Shown: in pieces, positions 1-12,719 of the stretch
Layout: each line of letters starts with the position of its first letter
Position numbering within the stretch: position 1 is the stretch's first letter
NCBI GenBank assembly: GCA_012295275.1
Contig: CM022672.1
Span: 15,796,125-15,858,124 of the forward strand
Origin: Chrysomallon squamiferum
Lineage: Eukaryota; Mollusca; Gastropoda; Neomphalida; Peltospiridae
Direction: 5' to 3'
DNA: 62,000 nt
Translations under genes and position numbers: made by a program
Notes under the pieces: model-generated
Seen by the model: the letters and a program-made list of their open reading frames with translations, nothing else
Told to the model about the DNA's origin: nothing
Databases searched by the model: none

Positions 1-558
1 CTTTAAAATATTTCAATTCTTGATTTCTTATTTATTTAAATATATGTATTATCATTATTCTAGTTCTTTTATCTATTATTTTTTAATGTGTGCTTTTATT
101 TATTTATATATTTATTATTTTCATATTATTTATTTATTTACTTTATTTTATTTTTTTTTTTTTACAGGTTTTTTTGTTTGTTTTTTAATCTATTTAATTC
201 AAATATTTTTTGACTATTTACAAATAAACTACAACTTATTTTCATATGCTCCTCCTTCTACAATGATGACAAACACATCAAAGACATTTTTACTACTTGA
301 ACTTCAAGCAATATGGAAGTCACATTGATTTTTTTAAATTCCTGATTGCTTGCTATGGGTGAGAAGAAAATGAACTGAAACACGAGAAACAATATTGAAT
401 TATCATATTCCTTTTAAAAATAACAAGCAATTTAGAGGTTTCCAGTTGTAAACTTTTCAAACTGATTTGACATTTATGTTAATTTGGACAAATAGAAAAA
501 GAATGGTGGAAATGATTAAATCATCTAAAACAAAATGATATAATTATTATTATTAATA

Positions 559-855
559 CAGGTTGGTAATCCCCTTATCCAAAATGCTTGGAATGGACGT
601 GTTTCAGATTTTGGAATATAAAGAGATTGCTGAGAATAAGATTTAAATATGAATATGAATTCCATTTATAGTTAAAATACAGCTTGTACAAACAGTTTGC
701 AGGATATTTGGGGTTGGGGTTTATATGTAATATTTTTATATTAAACAACATCAATGTATTCAAATCAATTGAAAATTCTAAGTTATTACTATTTTTGCAA
801 CTCAGAAATTTTAAAAAAATTATGGAATTTTCAGACAAGGGATTCTCAACAGTTG
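559..855. mobile_element. Degenerate pogo/Tigger-like MITE
   Basis: The left end reads CAGGTTGGTAATCCCCTTAT directly after a TA dinucleotide. The right end (about 820-855) contains CAAGGGATTCTCAAC, whose reverse complement aligns with the left end over about 24 bases with several mismatches. TA target, CAG-type ends and a size near 300 bp without coding capacity fit a non-autonomous pogo/Tigger-type element. The terminal wording also resembles a DNA-transposon family I recall from vertebrate genomes. The right tip is decayed. Confidence 0.5.
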
Positions 856-3800
856 AAAATAGTCAAGATTTTGTCAGTTCTTTGTATAGCTAAATGTTAC
901 GAGTCACAGTTAAATATTTATTATCATCATCGTCTTTTACTTATTATCATTATTATCACTTCATTATTTTTATTAGAGGTTTCTAAATATAGTTATTTAG
1001 TAAATGAAATCAGTGAATTGTTTTTATTTAAATATACTCCTAACTTGTACATTAATGCACAAACAGTGTCACATACTCAGAACATTTATATATAAAAAAA
1101 CAAGTTTATTATTTGTTTGTGCAACACACAGACACACACTCAAACATACACATATACACGTACATATGTTCACAAATGTTAGATGTATTTTATAATCTTT
1201 TAAAAAATGTCTTATTATGCATGTATGATTATATTTTTATATTTTCAACAATAAAACGATAAAACTTTTATGCCTTGATAAAAATAATAGTAATAAAAAA
1301 ACAACAACAATGTAATAAAAATTAATAACATGAGAGGAATACAAATTAACTTTATTGTTTGTTCTTTTACTGCTCATGCAAAATTATTTCAACCTTATTT
1401 CTTTCCTTTTTTTTCCCCCCAGTTACTGTATGAAAGAGATTTGAAAATCTATTTTCTGTATGACAAACAGCTGTGTGTATTTTTCAGTAAATAAGAGAAT
1501 ATGGTTTTCATTATAATTATTGATCTGAAGCTTCAGGCAAAATCGAGAATTTATATCAATGTAATTGCTACATAATAACTGTAAAATATGATGAAATAAA
1601 ATAAAATAAAATCAAATCAAATTAAATTAAATTAATGTAATGTAATGTAATAATTGTAATTCTCACCATGGAAACAGGTTGGAATTGGAAATAAAGCATC
1701 ATTGCAATTGTTGTTGTAATTATAAAATGAACATGTCTGGATATGATTTCTGAAGATAGTTTTTAGCTCGCTGAATAATCCTTTGAAATATTTAATCGGC
1801 TTCTTGTTTTAGGCCAGGTTCACTTTATTGATTTATCACGGCAAAAACTAGGAAATTAATAAATGTCAAGTGGTCAAAGAATAAATTTTTTATAACTTGG
1901 ATTAGGTATGTGCAAAGAAATAAAGAATGTATTTGTATTTGAAATTACTCTATGTTTAATGCTTAACTATGATGAAATGGTAAAAATTCTGGGCAGCTTT
2001 GTTTTATTTTTGTTTACTTTTCCTTTTTTATAAATATTTTAATTAAAATGTGAAAAGAGTGTTTCAAAAAAAAAAAAAAAAAAGGCATGTTACAGAAATG
2101 TGCAGAAATTCTCTCACAAGGAATAAACTGGTAGCAGAATATTTATTTGATAAATAAAATAATGAATATTCACAGATGTTGATTCAAGTGAACGAATCCA
2201 ATTTATTTTCATATTATAAGAAAAAAAAATGGGAGAAAAAAACCAACACAATCTGAAAAAAAGAGAAAAAAATTAAATAAAACAGCCAGAACAAAAGCAA
2301 AACAAAATATATGTGTTTATATGAATGTATGTGTATAGCTGTGTATAGCTAGCTATGTGTATCATTATACTTAATATTTTAACTAAATATGTTTTTTCCT
2401 AATCAGTGTAATTGCTTATGGTTTCCTTCACTTTACATATTTATCAAGAAAATAATAATATTAATAAATAAAATTTATTATATATATATATATAACAATT
2501 ACTTTATTTTTTTATTTTTTTTATTTTTTTAAAATTTATTAAGAAATTTGAAAACAAGAAGTACTCTGGTAATAAATTGCTTTTTCTCTCTATTTGATTG
2601 TCTACAAGAAGAAGCCAGAGTAATATTGATATTGTTCGGTAGTAATTAGATCTAATGGTTTAACATTGATCTGCCCAGCTAGCTCAATGTTTAATGGAAA
2701 TGGCTGAAAGGAAAAATGGCATATAAGGGAGACAACTCTAACGTTTTTTATTTTAGAAATATCTATTTTTTTATTTTTATGTCAGTGACATGTGTTGATA
2801 GCTTACAGAGTGTTACAGATACAACAGTTGTGACTGTTTTCTAAACCATTGTGTTGTTATTGTTATTATTTAATGTCAGTATTGAGAAATCAATACAGTG
2901 TTTTTAACTCTAAATGTAAAAAGGACACTGATGGACTGATGTAAATTCTTCGTTATGTTACGAGAGTTGGTTGTTGTTTTACATTATGAAAAACATTAAT
3001 AGTAAAAAGAAGAAGAAATATTTCTTTCTTCTATTTTTATTATTTATTCGTAAAAAAATAATTTAAAATTCTGAATAATAATTTAATTAAGTTCCAATAA
3101 TTTAATATTTCTAATATTGATATATATATATATATATATATATTATTTTTTAAAATATATTTTAATTAACTTTCTTTAAATTTAATTTAATTATATATAT
3201 TTATTTATTTATTTATTTATTAATATTTTATGTTTTTTAATTTTAGTGTTAAGTGTTATTATTATTATTATATTTTTTGTTTTTTTAAAATCCAGAACCA
3301 GTTTGTTGGTGAACCACCTTGCTAAATAATATTGATAACATCTGTGTTATTCAAGCAGGCAGCTCAGCTGTTGACATTAGCAGCTACATAGCTCTTTTTC
3401 CTAAAGGCGAGATATTTAATATGCAGCAAGCAAACCTGTGTAGATTCTTTCTGTGTTTTAGTATTGACCTTTTCAGAAAATACATTCCGAGTTACACAAT
3501 TATCACACTTGTTACAATGACATACTTTTGGACGTCTTGTATTACAAAACAAAATTTATTTTAAAAAATAATTTTATTTTCAGTTAATTCTTTGTTAAAA
3601 TTAAACTTTTATATTATATATTATCATTGGTTTATTTGTTTTTATAATAATAATTATCCACATCATCATTAAATAGAGTGAAATTAAGAAAATAATTTAG
3701 AATTATTTATACAAGTTTAATTTTTATTTTTTTTACTTGTAAAGTCTTTAGATGAAAATGACAAGAATTAGGCCAAATTCTGATATAAAAAATAAATCAA

Positions 3801-4240
3801 CTTTTGCAATGAGAAAGAATAATCTTGAATATTGTAGAGAAACACCCCCCAAAAAAAACCCCAAAAACAACAATACCAAAATATTACATTAAATAATAAT
3901 ATAAAATTAATAAAAATAACGGTAATAATAAATTTTAAATTTTATTTTGCAGAAATATACTGTTGTATGGTGCAGAAAATATTTTCATAAGATCAATGAA
4001 ATTAATATCGTAAAAGCAGTAACAAATAAATAAAACATTTTATGGCTTTCAACATGGCTGTCTATAATCTACTGCTTCACACTAACAGAATGTTTTATTT
4101 TGTGAATGTTTGCACACATTCTCTTTTGCGCACACAGCAACAGCCGAAATATCTTTTATTTGAAACATTCAGTAAATAATTAGGGCAAAGTTATCATTTA
4201 ATCATCTTGCCACTATATATACAGTGATTGCAGGATACAT

Positions 4241-4241
<1 letters not shown>

Positions 4242-4291
<50 letters not shown>
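4242..4291. repeat. (CA)n microsatellite
   Basis: About 25 uninterrupted AC units followed by an ATTT-rich tract. It lies in the noncoding region upstream of the visible ARID5 exons. Confidence 0.95.
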
Positions 4292-4294
<3 letters not shown>

Positions 4295-5005
4295 TATTTA
4301 TTTATTTATTTACTTATTTATTTATTGTGTACATTTGTAGAACCACGTAATATATTATATATCAAAAATTGCTTATATTACCTATTATTATGTAGTATCT
4401 AACAATAAATAATAATATTTTTTTTCTGTTATGATATGTGTATATGTAGGTTTAAAATGTAAAAATATGTATATGTAAATGTGTGTGTGTATTTACATAT
4501 TGTACTATTATTATTGTATTATTATGTGTAAAATTATTATTATATTTTTGTTAGATGATAATTTCTCTGCATATAAAATTATTTGAATATATATATATAT
4601 ATAGTGTATATATGAGTGTAGCGTTATCTAAGTAAATGATATACATTCTGTGTTTTCTTCTACACAGGATGTATCCAAGTTTAATATGTTCTGCATGACT
4701 CATTATCTACTGAGGTGTCAAATTACACACATATTTTAATGTTCTTGTGAAACCTTCCAACTCCCTATAGGTTAAAAATACAATACAAGCTTTTATTACT
4801 TCACTAAAGAATGGGTGAGAAGTAAATCTTGAAAATATTGACATCCAGTGTTTTATGATCACTGTTACTATCCACCGTGGTTACACTAATGTCACAATTG
4901 CTTAATAAGAAATACAAAAATTAATAAATTCACTGTGTGAAAAATGTTTAATTAAAATGTTTAAGATTTCTGTAGAATATATGCATACAACACCCCCCCC
5001 CCAAA

Positions 5006-5018
5006 CGCACACACACAT

Positions 5019-5053
<35 letters not shown>
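5006..5053. repeat. (CA)n microsatellite
   Basis: AC repeat with one CATGC interruption, preceded by a run of C. Noncoding. Confidence 0.93.
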
Positions 5054-5054
<1 letters not shown>

Positions 5055-5965
5055 CACAACTTTTAAAATAAACTAAATATCTAACAGTAATAATAGTGAC
5101 AATAATGGAACTACTTCTGCTGCTGCTACTGCTGTATTATTATTATGTTCATTAATATGTTATCATCATTATCATCAGCATGATTCTATTTGTATTAAAT
5201 TAAAAATGAAAATTATATCTAATATTATGCATATTTTATAAAGAAGCATGTTTCCTTTGGATGAAGTCATGAAAACTTGATGTGTTATTTGTTTAATATT
5301 TATTAATTGCTGACACGTCTTCAAGATACACAAACACATAAACATACAGAGAGAAGTCCTACATTTAATTCATTATATTATTTTTAAAAATAATACTATA
5401 GTAACGAACAAACAAATAAAAAAATTTCTTGGTAGCGTGGCTGTGTGTAAAGTTTTGTATGTTTCAATAAGATAATTGTTTTCACCACACTTCTATAAAA
5501 AGACATGGAAATACTTAAATACTGTAGACTGACAAAAAAAAAATCTGTTCAAACTGCTGCAGATACATAACAGTATCACTCATCACCATGTTAATTATTT
5601 TACCTGTTATATAATAGAAATTTCTTTATATTCTTACTTACTGATAATTGTGAGGACGTACATAAATGGATAATTATATAAACAGCTAATACATGTACAA
5701 ACAACTTACATACAGAGTAATAATAATAATAATAAGAAGAAATTATATACCATTTCTTCTTACCATTATTATTATTATTACTACTAGTAGTAGTAGTAGT
5801 AATAACAGTAATAGTAGTAATAATATTAGCAGTATTATTATTATTAATATTAATATTATCATTTTACTGCTGCATTATTTATTACTGTTTTCATACTTGT
5901 TATTAACACTGATTTTAAAACTTTGTAATCAAAATTTAGTTTTTAAATTTGTTTTTCCTTCACAG

Positions 5966-6188
5966 GATGAAATCTTGGCGTTGTCAGAGAAGCTGATACT
6001 TCGCCTGGATGATCTGGTGTCCCTGATCACTGACCAGTGTCCATACTGGACAGCGGGCAGGGTGCTGGTTTGCGAGAAGGACATTAAGAAGAAACAAAAC
6101 AACAACAACTCATCTCTCCTGCGGGCTTTTCAGACCAACAACAGCGGACTCCAGCTTGGTGACATCAACAAAGAGAAAGAGATGATTG
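5966..6188 (+). CDS. ARID5B: ARID5 exon a (N-terminal ARID5B-like segment)
   Basis: Acceptor TTCACAG before GAT; begins in phase 0 with DEILALSEKLILRLDDLV, which parallels the DEVIAVSEK segment of vertebrate ARID5B. Donor G|GTAAGT leaves one base of a Gly codon. The open frame continues on both sides into intron, but only this part resembles the family. Confidence 0.88.
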
Positions 6189-6261
6189 GTAAGTTTCTTT
6201 CTAAAATCAAAAAATTTAGATTGATATGTAAGGAATTAAATAAGGAAATAAAATTACTAGA

Positions 6262-6304
<43 letters not shown>

Positions 6305-9300
6305 TTATATATGAATGATTAATTATAAGTTCTGTAAATAAAATAAAATTTATGACTAATTCTGTTTCCATTTTGAAAAATTGACTGAATTGAAAATTAA
6401 CTGAAATGGGGAAAAAATTATTTTTTAAAATAAATTGTATTAACCACAATAAATTGAATAATTAACATGAATTTGAAATATACCTTTAACAGCTCTTTTT
6501 AAAAAATTTGTTTTTGTTATCATTTAAACATTTATTTTTTTGTTTTTTTTGATTTATACAAGTCAAAATGTACCTACAATAAAAATGCAAACATTTATTT
6601 ATGTATACTATGTGTACCTTATATTTACAAGATGTGTTGGTGTACCTTACATAACAGCATGAACCTGTATGGCAAAATATTAAGTCTGTACATTTTTTGC
6701 CATCATCTTGCTCTGATGACTTGCACTTGCAGGATGGATGATAGGCTATTTTTCAGTGTCATGTGATCTACCCACACAGTCCACATTGTGGGCACCACTG
6801 ATTTAAACAAAATACTGAAAGATGTAAAATCATAAATAAAAGTTTTAGGGATTTTGTTTTCCAGTTATTTTTATTATCTCTTCACGGGATCTCCAATTGA
6901 GTGCAGTGTTAATGAAGGGAGATATCTGTCTTCGGTCTAAAATCTGAGAAATGGTGTCAATTAAAATTTATTGTATATTACACACAATCCTTTTGTTAAA
7001 ATCTGAAAATGTACAAAGATGGACAACTCTTAAAGATAAAAATGTAAAAATCATCTTTTTGAAAGGAATGTTTAATTTTTTAATAATTTTTGTTTTCAGG
7101 TGAGACGGAGAAAACAGATGATGCAGTGAAGGTGATAGTAATGAGTTTTGCTCAGTACTGTCGATACAGAAGCATCATGAAACGGTTGGAGCATGTGCAA
7201 GACAAATGGCTGAAACACACAATTGTGAGAGCAATTGGTGGAGTTATCTCCCCTACACACAACTGCCATGTAATGTTCTGCAGAGACACTTTTTTTCACC
7301 CTGAACTGGAAGAGTTTGAACTGAGATGTGACCATTTTGGTGAGTTGGTTGAAGTAGAGACTATTACAAATAAACAAATATGTTTATTAATGTCTTGTAT
7401 CTTCTTGTCTGTCTATAACAAAAATTAAAAAAATAAATTAAAAAATAAAAATAAAACAATAATAATAATAATAAAAATAGAAAATGTTAAATAAATAAAT
7501 AAAAATAACAAAGAATAAAAAATAAATAACATTTAAAAATGTAAAAAAAAAATAAAAATGAAATAAAATTTCAAAAACATAAAAATGAAAAATTAAAAAT
7601 AATAATTAAATAAATGAAATGTAATTTAAAAAAAAAAAAAAAAAAAGAATAATAAATAAATAAATAAAATAATAAATAAAAATGTATAATAAACTTTATT
7701 ATATATTTTTATTTATTTATTTATTATTCTTGCTTATAAAGAAAGAAAAAAGGACAAACAAATAATAAGAAAAAAATAAAAATATAATTGTATACAAGAA
7801 TAAATAATAAAAAAAATATATGCTAGTACAAAGTTCTTAACCAGCACAATAAATGAAATAATGTGAAGATTTTTTTGAAAATTTAAAAATTTTGATTACA
7901 GCTCCAAACTTGAAGGGTCGACCAAGAAAGAAGAAATCAGCTCGCAAAGGATCAGCTCAGGATTCTGACAGTTATGAGGAGGAGTCAGACTCCTCCATGT
8001 ATATGGCTCCTGGAGGAATGATGATGTCTTCTTCAGCAATATCACTGGCAAAACAAAGAGTATGAAGATTTGTTTTTCTTCAGAATTTTACATTAATTAA
8101 AATTTTGATATCGTATGAATCAAAGCTTATATATCATGTGAATCAAAGCTTAGATATCATGTGACTCAAAGCTTAGATCTCATGTGAATCAAAGCTCTGA
8201 TATGTAATTGTTGTTGTGTTGTTTTTTAATCTGTTGTCCTGTTGCAGACGAGAAGAGAATCATGTAGAAACGGGATCCGCTGGAATCGAAACACGACAAG
8301 AGAAGAACAGCATTTTCTAGCGAGTCTGCACAAGTTCATGCGAAACAGACAGACACCAATAGACCGAGTTCCAAACCTCGGGTTTAAACAGAGTGAGTTC
8401 TTTTAAAACTTAGAGTAATCGGCTAAGGATTTAAATTTAAAATTACTAGTTTTCAAAAAGAAGTTACATTTTAGTTTTCAAAAAGAAGTTACATTTTAGT
8501 TAGCCTGAAAAATGCCTAAATGTGTTTAATATATTATATAGCAATGCTTGTTTAGTTTTTGGTTTGTGTGTTTATTTTTTTTAATTTTTATTTGTTCTGG
8601 AAATAAAATCTTACAAAGTGATTGTGTCATCAGTGTTTACAAAAAAAGAAAAATATATATATATACACACACATACACACTAACACACAAATACAAACAT
8701 ATGCACATTCACACATTTTGTATTTTCATATATGACATAGCATGATGAAAGTTTTATAAATGTCAGTTTATGATGTTCGGAATTTTTGTTTTCTACTTTT
8801 TACACTTTTTTATTAGCAAAAATTAGTCATAAAAATGTTAAACTATCATTAAATTCTGTATTTGCATGCAGCCACTTGTTCTATCTAACAGATGAAAAGA
8901 ATAATTTTAAAATATTCAGGGCAAAATGTTTATGAAACTAGGGTTCAGAATGTATATTTTTATAAAAACAGTTTGTCACTGATGAAATCACACACCAAAG
9001 TAATAATAGTAATAATAAATTATATTTTTACAAAATTTAAAAAAATCATTTTTACATACACTTTAATAAATTTTCAAAAATGCTAAGCTTTATTGAATTA
9101 TATAAATATATTTGTTAACACTATTTTTTTTCTTTACTTTCAGTTAACCTCTATTTGTTTTATGTTAATGCAAAGAAGTTAGGAGGATATGAAGAAGTAA
9201 GTAGTCCTCTCTGTCAGTCAGCAGTGCAGGTTTCTCCTCTTTTTACCATGCAGCTGTCAGTTCTGTGTGTTTTGTTAGTGTTGTTATTACTGCAGCTGTT

Positions 9301-12300
9301 GCATATAACATTTATCATCATCATCATCATCATCATTATCATTATTATTATGATTACAAATTTTATTATTTATTTTATTATTATCATTGCTGTTATTATA
9401 AATTATTAAACTTTACAACTTGGCTGTGACAAATATTTTATTGCAGAGGTAATTTAAAATAAGTCTGTTATTAAATTAAAATATTAATTTTACAGATAAC
9501 TAAAAAACGACTGTGGAAGAGCCTGTATGACATGATGGGAGGTCATGCAAGTAGTACCAGTGCTGCCACCTGTACTCGTAGACACTATGAAAGGTAACTC
9601 TTAAGAAAATTGGACACTGTATATTTAATACAGTCATGATGGCCAGTAATTAATTAGTAATGCTAAATAAACGTAATTTTATTTTTATTAGCGTACAATG
9701 TGTATTAGTTTAAACATATATCTGGATGTATTGCCATTAATTTAAATATTTTCATAGTGAAACTTTCTTAAACTGAGATTATTAGGATCGAGTATAAAAT
9801 TCTGTTTGGTTTGGTTTACTGAGGTTTAAGATTCTAGTATTGTTAAATCTTTGCTGAAATCTCTTTGTTTTAGGTTAATTCTGGTTTAGTGAGGAGCTGG
9901 CTCTGAAAATGTTCAACAGTATCAAACAGCCATTTTAATATGTTGCTATTTTTTTTTTCTTCAGGTTATTGCTGCCTTTTGAAAGACACGAAACGGGAGA
10001 GACTCACAAACCTTTCCCATCATCGATGAAGAAAAAACCTTCATTTGTTCGAGCTCTGATGCCTAAAGACCCCAATAACACAGAAAATGACAGAAATGAA
10101 ACTCAGTCGAAAGTGAAAGAGAAACTTGAAATAAAAGTCAAACAGGATGTGAAGGCAAAACAAGACATTAAACAGAAACTGAAAGACCAGGATGACATGA
10201 AAGCGAATCTAGATCCGAAACCTGATTTAGGGAGGACAAAGAGACTGATTTCTAATTCAGTAAGTAAAATTAAATTGTTTGGGGCAGCTATATTAAATTG
10301 TGAAATAAAGATAATACATTGCTGGAAGAATTTTCCTGTTTTTTTATGAAAACTTAACTTTCTTTTGATTTATTTTTGTTTCATTGATTTCCTTTTTATT
10401 TTTTTTTAATTATTTTTTTTATCACTTGATGTCAAAGCCACTGATAAAAAAAAAATTATAATTTGTTGCAGATTTATTATAATAGTTATTTCATGCTTTA
10501 TCATGAGCAAAGATTGGTCATAAAAAGCACAAAAAAAACAAAAAACTCCAACTAAATGGAAATGTGAAATGGCATTCCATAATACCACAATTCACTGCAG
10601 ATTTATTTTATTAGTCTTTTCATATTTATCATTGGAAAAGATTGATAAAAAAAAAATATCAATTAACAACAGCAACAAACTGGAAATGCTAGCCTTCATA
10701 ATTCAAAAATTCATTGCAGATTTATTATGCTAGTCTATTCATGCTTTATCATTGGCAAAGCCTGATAAGAAAAAGCATAAAATAGCATCAACAACCAGAA
10801 AATTGTAACAGAGGCCTCCATAATTCATTTTAGATTTTTATAAATTTCTTTTTGTACTTTATCTTCAGCAGACTCTGAACTTTAATTGAAAATGGACAAA
10901 AAATGGTTATATTTATTAAGTTCATTCAGTCATTCTTAATACTTTTTTTTTTAATAAATAAACAAATTTCAAAAACATAACATTAAGAAAATGTTCTCTA
11001 TTTATATGAAGGATTAGGCAGTTAAAACTTTTTCTGAGAGGGTACAGAGAAATAAGAGTAATTGTTTGTTTTGTAAGTTTTGTAATGTAGGTATCTGTTT
11101 TGTATTTTATTTATTATTTCTTGCCTTCTTGAGACTCAGGAAACTAATAATTTTTAAACTTGAATTAATTTGTTTTTAGATATTGTTTTTAAGATTGCTT
11201 CTTTGTTAAAGTAGTAGTAGTAATAATATTAATCATAAAAAGTTTAGCTTTTTCAATAAAAAGAAAAAACTATAATCCTAATCTACTTTATGTTGTTAAA
11301 TTTTATTTTTTTAATTATTTAAGAAAAAAAAAAAATTGGTGATAATAGATATAATAAATGAAGAAAAACAAATGCAAGTTAATGAAAAATTTTAGTTTAG
11401 TGACTGACTATTTTTTTATTCATAGCTAGGGATATCTTGCATACAATACATTCAGAAATTGTCACACATATTCAAATACATGGGAAGGAATTGTTTGCAA
11501 TCCTTTCTGTAAAATCTGAAACTACAATGACATGACATTTTTGAATATTATTTCTGAAGCCAGCACATGGTGACTTACTGCCTGATTTGGTGTGTTGGGT
11601 CACTGATGTCTTACAAGATGTATGTTACTTTGCAGAAACCATTGTCCGACCCTTGTGTTGAGGACAAGGAGCGAAAGTGGAATGAGATCAGAAAAAAATG
11701 TGCCTTACAAAGGGACAAGGTATTGCATTGTGCACATGTTGCAAAGTGCATGAGCTTTTGTCTGCTTAAAGTTTTTAACCAGTTTGGCTATTCATTATGT
11801 AGTGCTTACCACCATTTGCATTTGGTTCACATAATTAAATATCTATAATATTTTTATATACAGAAATAAGCTTTTTGGGGATTGGGGGTTTTGTGTGTAT
11901 GTGTGTGTGTTCTTTTTGGAAGGAAATTTGTAGAATTTTATTTTTGTTTCATACAAGCATGCTCTCATAATGTAGCTAATAAGTTTGTATAGATAGTTTC
12001 CTTGTAAATATGTTTTTGTCCACATAAATATTTCACATTTCTGTTATATATGCAATATAATACTAATTAAATATATTTTATAAGCAGGGTCATATCTGCA
12101 GAACTGAATTTGTGCCCCTTCAAAACATCTCATACTCACCTTTCAGTTCACTTTGCCATAAAATGATTTCAGAAATGCCAGTCAGTTTTAAAAGAAAATG
12201 CTCCGCAGCACACACACACACACACACACACGCACACACAGACACACACACACACACACATCCTTTTCAAGTGGCACCCCAGGCATGACACACCTTAGCC

Positions 12301-12683
12301 AAGCCATTGTTTACAAATGTATCAGATGACTCATAATTTTAAATATTTAAAAAATAAATTGGGCTGACTGTGGCTCACTGATTAGAGAGTATTACTGAGT
12401 GTAAGAGATTACAGAACTGTTTTTCCTGTTCTTGCAAGTACCCCATAGCACTGTGTAACTTCCACTTGAAGTGCCTGTGAGAGCCCCTTGTTGTCAGAGT
12501 AACAACTTGACTACTCCCATCTTTTTGCCTGTCTAATCTTTAACATTATTTATTGTATGATGTATCACAGATTTATTTACTGAGTCATTAAATAAATTAA
12601 TTTCTTTACTTACTTGTATTGATCAATTTTGTTTTTAGATGTAATAATATACTAATAATCATTAAAATAAAGTTTTTATTATA

Positions 12684-12719
<36 letters not shown>

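Larger units (their letters stand above)
1..5965. other. Noncoding DNA upstream of first visible ARID5 exon
   Basis: No exon can be supported here. The next exon starts in phase 0 at the same junction as in vertebrate ARID5B, so at least one upstream exon coding the N-terminal BAH-like part must exist. I could not find it, so this stretch is most likely the 3' part of a long intron. It holds AT-rich sequence, ATT, TA and CA microsatellites, and a degenerate DNA-transposon remnant near its start. The short open frames in it are low-complexity translations of repeats. Confidence 0.6.

Noticed and set aside
1-5965. Missing N-terminal BAH-like exon of ARID5
   Set aside because: Searched by eye for the GPYIFYKAF / FFVRC type segment in three frames; nothing convincing, so no exon is called.
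8117-8204. CRISPR-like array
   Set aside because: The units are directly adjacent without unique spacers, and this is an animal intron.
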